Below are positions 59,096-64,000 of a stretch of 64,000 nucleotides of DNA, piece by piece. The stretch is from JAGQYP01 sp041392305 (GTDB lineage Bacteria; Bacteroidota; Bacteroidia; Flavobacteriales_D; Crocinitomicaceae). How positions within the stretch are numbered: position 1 is the stretch's first letter; each line of letters begins with the position of its first letter. The stretch is from positions 1 to 64,000 of the forward strand of contig JAWKMJ010000008.1 in NCBI GenBank assembly GCA_041392305.1. Direction: 5' to 3'. The notes under the pieces were generated by a model that worked only from the letters and a program-made list of their open reading frames with translations, was not told the DNA's origin and did not search any database. Made by a program: the position numbers and the translations under genes.

Positions 59096-62047
59096 CTACA
59101 CGACAACATTCACAATCTTCCCTGGCACCACGATAATCTTTTTCGGAGCTTTACCTTCTAGATATTTTGCTGAAAGATCGCTATTCAAAACCTCCTTCTC
59201 CACTTCCTCTTTCGATAAGTTGGTTGGCAACTCCAATTTGAATCTCATTTTTCCGTTGAAAGAAACTGGATAAGCATAATTCGCTTCTACCAAAAACTTC
59301 TCTTCGAATTTTGGGAATTGAGCCTTCGTCATGGTTCCTGGTGCATTACCGATTTTCTCCCACAATTCTTCGCAAATATGCGGTGCGTAAGGGGAAACCA
59401 AGATCAATAAGGGCTCTAAAATGGCTTTTTTATTACAATTGTAATCCGTTAGCTCATTCACCGCAATCATGAAATTCGACACGCCTGTATTGAAACTGAA
59501 TCGCTCCAAATCATCTTGAATTTTCTTGATGGTTTTGTGCAATGTTTTCAGTTCTTTATCTGTTGCTTCCTCTTCTGTGATCGTTAAATTATTGTCTTGA
59601 TCATGGAATAATCTCCAAAGTTTTCTTAAGAAGTTATGGACCCCGTTAATTCCTTTGGTATCCCATGGCTTGGATTGTTCGAGTGGGCCCAAAAACATTT
59701 CGTACAATCTCAAGGTATCCGCTCCAAATTTGTCTACCAATTCGTCTGGTGTTTGTACATTAAACTTGGATTTGGACATCTTCTCGACTTCCGACCCACA
59801 AATGTATTTTCCGTCTTTGTTTAAAACGAATTCAGCATCTCGATAATCTCTTCTCCAGTTTCTGAAGCCTTCTGTATTCAACACTCCATTATCTACCAAG
59901 CTGATATCTGCATGTAACTTGGTAAAGGAATATTCCCATTTCACATTCGACAATACCTGACTTAAATCTCCAGGAATCAATCTATTTAAAATGCTCTCTA
60001 ATTTGGATACTACTTGTTTGTAATGCATGTTGAGCTTTTCATTATTCGCCCAATCATCATAGATTTCTTTTGTTACAAAGATCTCTGGAAACTCTTTTAC
60101 TGCTGGCACTTGATTAGGATCATCTAATCCAGGAATGAAAAACGATACCAATTCCAATCGATAAACAAAACTTGAGTTCCCCAAAATCATCCCTTGATTG
60201 ATCATCTTTTGGAAAGGCTCATCAAAAGGAACATATCCCAAATCATAGAGGAATTTTGTCCAGAATCTAGCATACAATAAGTGACCAGTCGCGTGTTCCG
60301 ATCCTCCGATATACAAATCTACATTCCCCCAATAATCGATTTTCTCTTTCGAAATAAATTCTTTTTCATTGGTAGGATCTGTATACCTCATGAAATACCA
60401 TGAAGAACCAGCCCAACCAGGCATGGTATTGTATTCCATTCGATCTCCTAAGAAAGTAGGCCAATTTTCTTTTTTCGCTCTTGCTAATGGCGGCTCACCA
60501 TTTTCTGTTGGCAAGTATTTATCTACTTCGGGTAATTCAACCGGAAGCTGATCGTCGGGAACCATTTTTGGAATTCCATTTTCGTAATACACCGGAAAAG
60601 GTTCTCCCCAATATCTTTGTCTGGAAAATACGGCATCTCTTAGTCTGAATTGCGTTTTTCCTCTCCCAACTCCTAACTCCTGAATCTTTTGTATGGCCAC
60701 TCCAATGGCTTTCTTTGCTGGTAAATCATTCAGGAAATCTGAATTGGCAATGACTGCTGATTTATCATCACAAGCTTCCTTGGAAATATCTACATCCTTG
60801 AAAATATTCTTGATTTCAATTCCGAATGCTTTTGCAAAATCATAATCTCTTTGATCTCCACAAGGAACCGCCATTACAGCTCCAGTTCCATAAGAAGCCA
60901 AAACATAATCTCCAATCCAAATCGGAACTTTCTCTCCTGAAATTGGGTTGATTGCATAAGCTCCAATGAATTCACCTGTAATATTTTTAACGTCAGACTG
61001 ACGATCTCTTTCTGTTTTTAAAGAAGCAGCTTTTACATAAGCATCTACTTTCGCTTTGCAGTCTGCCGATGTAATTTTCCCTACCAACTCATGTTCTGGA
61101 GCCAATGTCATAAAACTTACTCCGAAAATCGTATCAGGACGTGTCGTAAACACTTCAATTTCTTCTTCAAAGCCATCCACCTTAAATCGAACTAATGCTC
61201 CTTTAGATTTTCCAATCCAGTTTCTTTGCTGGTCCTTAATCGAATCAGTCCAATCAATTTTTTCCAAACCATCCAACAAACGATTCGCATAAGCCGTAAT
61301 TCGCATCATCCACTGACGCATCAACTTTTGCTCAACAGGATAGCCACCTCTTTCGGATACACCATCTTTGATTTCGTCGTTAGCCAAAACGGTTCCCAAT
61401 GCAGGACACCAGTTCACCCAGGCATCAGCCAAATAAGTGAGTCTGTATTGCTGCAAAATGTCAGATTGCTCTTTTTCAGAATAAGCTTTCCATTCTTCAG
61501 CTGAAAATTCGGTCTCACAGGATGTGTCTGCTTTTACTTCTTTGTTTCCATTACTTTCAAACTTCGCAATCAAATCAGCAATGCGTTCTGCTTTGTCTGT
61601 TTCTTTGTTGTACCAGCAATCAAATAATTGCTTGAAGATCCATTGTGTCCACTTGTAATAAGAAGGATCTGAAGTTCTCACTTCTCTGTCCCAGTCAAAA
61701 CAAAAACCAATTTTATCTAATTGCTCACGGTATCTTTTGATATTATTCTCTGTAGTCACTGCAGGATGTTGTCCCGTTTGGATTGCGTATTGTTCAGCAG
61801 GCAATCCAAAAGAATCATATCCGGAAGGGTGTAAGACATTGAACCCTTTTAATTTTTTATATCTCGAAAAAACATCTGAAGCGATATATCCCAGCGGGTG
61901 ACCCACGTGCAATCCCGCACCAGAAGGGTAAGGAAACATATCGAGGACGTAGTATTTAGGTTGCTCGTTTTCTTCTACTTTGTATGTCTTATTTTCAGCC
62001 CAGAATTTTTGCCATTTGGACTCAATGGCTCTGAAATCGTAATCCAT
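59096..62047 (-). CDS. leuS: Leucyl-tRNA synthetase with inserts
   Basis: This 983-residue protein is longer than E. coli LeuRS (860). The HIGH-type site is P-Y-P-S-G-A-G-L-H-V-G-H-P and the KMSKS site E-K-M-S-K-S-K-F-N. The editing domain has T-T-R-P-D-T-I-F-G. Extra residues include a lysine/glutamate-rich stretch near 160-200 (GNKEVKADTSCETEFSAEEW) and a large insert after M-I-L-G-N-S-S (~590-710) before the KMSKS loop. Long LeuRS proteins occur in Bacteroidota, so the inserts are probably lineage-typical. It attaches leucine to tRNA-Leu. It starts 6 bp after lepA. Confidence 0.97.
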   Translation of the reverse strand: MDYDFRAIESKWQKFWAENKTYKVEENEQPKYYVLDMFPYPSGAGLHVGHPLGYIASDVFSRYKKLKGFNVLHPSGYDSFGLPAEQYAIQTGQHPAVTTENNIKRYREQLDKIGFCFDWDREVRTSDPSYYKWTQWIFKQLFDCWYNKETDKAERIADLIAKFESNGNKEVKADTSCETEFSAEEWKAYSEKEQSDILQQYRLTYLADAWVNWCPALGTVLANDEIKDGVSERGGYPVEQKLMRQWMMRITAYANRLLDGLEKIDWTDSIKDQQRNWIGKSKGALVRFKVDGFEEEIEVFTTRPDTIFGVSFMTLAPEHELVGKITSADCKAKVDAYVKAASLKTERDRQSDVKNITGEFIGAYAINPISGEKVPIWIGDYVLASYGTGAVMAVPCGDQRDYDFAKAFGIEIKNIFKDVDISKEACDDKSAVIANSDFLNDLPAKKAIGVAIQKIQELGVGRGKTQFRLRDAVFSRQRYWGEPFPVYYENGIPKMVPDDQLPVELPEVDKYLPTENGEPPLARAKKENWPTFLGDRMEYNTMPGWAGSSWYFMRYTDPTNEKEFISKEKIDYWGNVDLYIGGSEHATGHLLYARFWTKFLYDLGYVPFDEPFQKMINQGMILGNSSFVYRLELVSFFIPGLDDPNQVPAVKEFPEIFVTKEIYDDWANNEKLNMHYKQVVSKLESILNRLIPGDLSQVLSNVKWEYSFTKLHADISLVDNGVLNTEGFRNWRRDYRDAEFVLNKDGKYICGSEVEKMSKSKFNVQTPDELVDKFGADTLRLYEMFLGPLEQSKPWDTKGINGVHNFLRKLWRLFHDQDNNLTITEEEATDKELKTLHKTIKKIQDDLERFSFNTGVSNFMIAVNELTDYNCNKKAILEPLLILVSPYAPHICEELWEKIGNAPGTMTKAQFPKFEEKFLVEANYAYPVSFNGKMRFKLELPTNLSKEEVEKEVLNSDLSAKYLEGKAPKKIIVVPGKIVNVVV

Positions 62048-62053
62048 GAGTAT

Positions 62054-63847
62054 TTAATCGTTCAGTTTTAAAACTGCTAAAAATGCTTCCTGAGGAACTT
62101 CAACTCGTCCTACCTGGCGCATTCTCTTTTTACCAGCTTTCTGTTTTTCCAATAATTTTCTTTTTCGTGTGATATCTCCACCATAACACTTGGCCGTTAC
62201 ATCTTTACGAAGTGCTTTGATGGTTTCTCTTGCTACAATCTTAGCTCCAATCGCTGCCTGGATTGGAATTTCAAATTGTTGTCTTGGAATTAATTCTTTT
62301 AGTTTGATGCAAATCTTTTTCCCAAGTTCAAAGGCATTGGATCTGTGAACCAAAGCAGATAAAGCATCTACTTGTTCTGCATTCAGTAAAATATCTAACT
62401 TGACAAGATCTGATCTTTTGTATCCAATTGGGAAATAATCGAAAGAAGCATACCCTTTGGAAACCGTTTTCAATCGATCGTAAAAGTCGAATACGATTTC
62501 TGACAAAGGCATTTCAAAAGTGATTTCTACTCTGTCTTGAGTTAAATACACCTGATTTTGCAATTCCCCTCTTTTATCAATGCACAAGTTCATGATCGCT
62601 CCCACATAATCCGATTTCGTAATTACCTGCGCTTTGATAAATGGCTCCTCGATCCATTCTGTTTTAGACGGATCCGGTAATTCAGATGGGTTATGAACCT
62701 GAATTTCTTCTTCATTTTTTCTTAAGAAAGCTTTGTAAGATACGTTCGGAACAGTCGTAATCACCGTCATGTTGAACTCTCTTTCCAATCTTTCCTGAAT
62801 GATTTCCATGTGCAACATTCCTAAGAATCCACAACGGAAACCAAACCCAAGAGCAGCCGACGACTCCGGTTCGAAAACCAAAGAAGCATCATTCAACTGC
62901 AATTTCTCCATCGAGTATCTTAACTCTTCGTAATCTTCCGTATCCACAGGATAAATTCCAGCAAATACCATTGGTTTTACGTCCTCAAAACCTTTTACAG
63001 CTTCTTTGCACGGATTGGCAACTAAAGTGATGGTATCTCCAACTTTTACCTCAGCAGCTTTTTTAATTCCAGAGATGATATATCCTACATCTCCTGTTTT
63101 CACCACTTTTTGCGGACTCAAATCCATTTTCAGAATCCCAATCTCATCCGCCTCATATTTTTTTCCAGTGTTGAAGAACTTAACTTCATCGCCTTTTTTG
63201 ATCTCTCCATTCAGCACTCGATAGTAGGCAATAATTCCTCTAAACGGGTTGAATACAGAATCAAAAATCATGGCTTGTAATGGTGCATTAGGATCTCCTT
63301 TTGGAGCTGGAACTCTTGCAATAATGGCTTCCAGAATTTTATCTACTCCTAAACCAGTTTTACCTGAGGCCGGAATAACGTCTTCCGCCGAACACCCAAT
63401 TAAATCCACAATTTGATCCGTCACTTCTTCCGGCATTGCACCTGGTAGATCCATTTTATTTAGAATCGGAATAATCTCGAGATCATGTTCCAAAGCCAAA
63501 TACAAATTCGAGATCGTTTGTGCCTCAATTCCCTGGGAAGCATCCACAATCAGAAGCGCCCCTTCACAAGCGGCAATCGACCTGGAAACTTCATAAGAAA
63601 AATCCACGTGGCCCGGAGTGTCAATTAAGTTTAAAACATAATCTTCTCCATCCTGCGAATAATTCATCTGAATCGCATGCGACTTAATAGTTATCCCCCT
63701 CTCCCGCTCTAGATCCATATCATCTAAAGCCTGATCCTGCATCTCACGATCGGAAATCGTTCCAGTCACTTGCAAAAGCCTGTCTGCAAGCGTTGATTTC
63801 CCATGGTCTATGTGCGCAATAATGCAAAAATTCCGAATATTCTTCAT
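62054..63847 (-). CDS. lepA: Elongation factor 4 (LepA)
   Basis: The start is set at ATG 63847 (MKNIRNFCIIAHIDHGKS) rather than an upstream TTG at 63856, matching the family N-terminus; it gives 597 residues, the standard length. GTPase motifs are H-I-D-H-G-K-S-T, R-E-R-G-I-T-I-K, D-T-P-G-H-V-D-F and N-K-M-D. EF-G-like domains II, III and V follow, with a conserved C-terminal domain (KCYGGDITRKRKLLEKQKAGKKRM). It acts on the ribosome to assist translocation under stress. It leads the lepA-leuS operon. Confidence 0.97.
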   Translation of the reverse strand: MKNIRNFCIIAHIDHGKSTLADRLLQVTGTISDREMQDQALDDMDLERERGITIKSHAIQMNYSQDGEDYVLNLIDTPGHVDFSYEVSRSIAACEGALLIVDASQGIEAQTISNLYLALEHDLEIIPILNKMDLPGAMPEEVTDQIVDLIGCSAEDVIPASGKTGLGVDKILEAIIARVPAPKGDPNAPLQAMIFDSVFNPFRGIIAYYRVLNGEIKKGDEVKFFNTGKKYEADEIGILKMDLSPQKVVKTGDVGYIISGIKKAAEVKVGDTITLVANPCKEAVKGFEDVKPMVFAGIYPVDTEDYEELRYSMEKLQLNDASLVFEPESSAALGFGFRCGFLGMLHMEIIQERLEREFNMTVITTVPNVSYKAFLRKNEEEIQVHNPSELPDPSKTEWIEEPFIKAQVITKSDYVGAIMNLCIDKRGELQNQVYLTQDRVEITFEMPLSEIVFDFYDRLKTVSKGYASFDYFPIGYKRSDLVKLDILLNAEQVDALSALVHRSNAFELGKKICIKLKELIPRQQFEIPIQAAIGAKIVARETIKALRKDVTAKCYGGDITRKRKLLEKQKAGKKRMRQVGRVEVPQEAFLAVLKLND

Positions 63848-63983
63848 AGCCGGCAAAAATAGTGAATTCCTTTGAAATTTCGTTGGAATTTTTGATGGTT
63901 AGACTTTTCGACGATCCAAGATATCCAAAATCGTTTTTTCTTCTTCTAAGAATGAGTATCTTCGCCCCCAAATTTAGACCGAA

Positions 63984-64000
63984 ATGAAGGTAATTGATCA
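63984..64000 (+). CDS. First codons of a divergent gene (cut by window edge)
   Basis: ATG at 63984 opens MKVID before the sequence ends. A promoter-like TATCTTCG sits ~25 bp upstream (63957-63964), divergent from lepA. MetF proteins of this phylum often begin in a similar way, but five codons cannot support a name. Confidence 0.3.

Noticed and set aside
1..64000. CRISPR arrays
   Set aside because: No array of regularly spaced 20-40 bp repeats was found; the repeats seen are tandem, dispersed or palindromic.
1..64000. rRNA or tRNA genes
   Set aside because: None recognised by eye; a covariance-model scan would be the decisive check.

Overview
The window is AT-rich bacterial chromosome from the phylum Bacteroidota, probably order Flavobacteriales. 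The evidence is type IX secretion sorting domains (types A and B), a PorP/SprF protein, SprB and HYR adhesin repeats, start codons with weak Shine-Dalgarno signals, promoters of the TTTG / TAnnTTTG kind, and a PcrB-type heptaprenylglyceryl phosphate synthase. Nothing in the window fixes the genus. No rRNA or tRNA gene was recognised.

Region 1 (1-5.7 kb) is a minus-strand, tightly overlapped run of eight complete and one partial small lipoprotein or secreted protein genes. Several share nearly identical 5' ends (signal peptides) joined to unrelated mature parts. Region 2 (5.8-14.3 kb) is an accessory island. It holds an MqsR-like toxin with a zinc-finger/HTH/Panacea antitoxin, a Cys-His-Asp hypothetical protein between an intact tyrosine recombinase and a decayed second recombinase tail, a frameshifted excisionase-like gene, a serine resolvase with a candidate operator/res site, several orphan genes, a C11 tract, and an AbiJ-like relic cut off by the end of an old IS3-family copy. 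Region 3 (14.3-19.2 kb) has two HisKA_2-type histidine kinases, a 163-bp tandem repeat and an acyltransferase. Region 4 (19.3-28.2 kb) is cell-surface material: PorP/SprF, a 1387-residue HYR-repeat protein with a type B sorting domain, and two SPOR-domain envelope proteins.

Region 5 (28.3-44.8 kb) is mostly housekeeping and exopolysaccharide genes. It has a LOG-family protein, uvrA, a lytic transglycosylase, a WecA/MraY-like transferase, rfbC, a Wzc-like tyrosine autokinase, a Wza-like export protein, a broken glycosyltransferase, asnB, a heavily decayed dacB-like pseudogene, aroB, a CpsB/YwqE phosphatase and a PcrB-like synthase. The kinase, export protein, glycosyltransferase and phosphatase probably serve one capsule/EPS pathway. 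Region 6 (45-54.3 kb) has a large SprB-repeat protein with a type A sorting domain, a phosphopantetheinyl transferase, a Rieske oxygenase, two small four-cysteine lipoproteins, ahcY and an orphan lipoprotein.

Region 7 (54.8-59.1 kb) is mobile: an intact IS3-family element with a -1 frameshift site that interrupts a small gene, two small membrane proteins with shared promoter motifs, a GIY-YIG nuclease exactly bracketed by two 222-bp palindromic repeats, and an IS110-family transposase with a possible bridge-RNA leader. Region 8 (59.1-64 kb) is the lepA-leuS operon and the first codons of a divergent gene.

The best candidates for something little described are the GIY-YIG/222-bp repeat unit, the signal-peptide cassette sharing in the lipoprotein operon, and the recombinase-flanked cargo next to the toxin-antitoxin pair.
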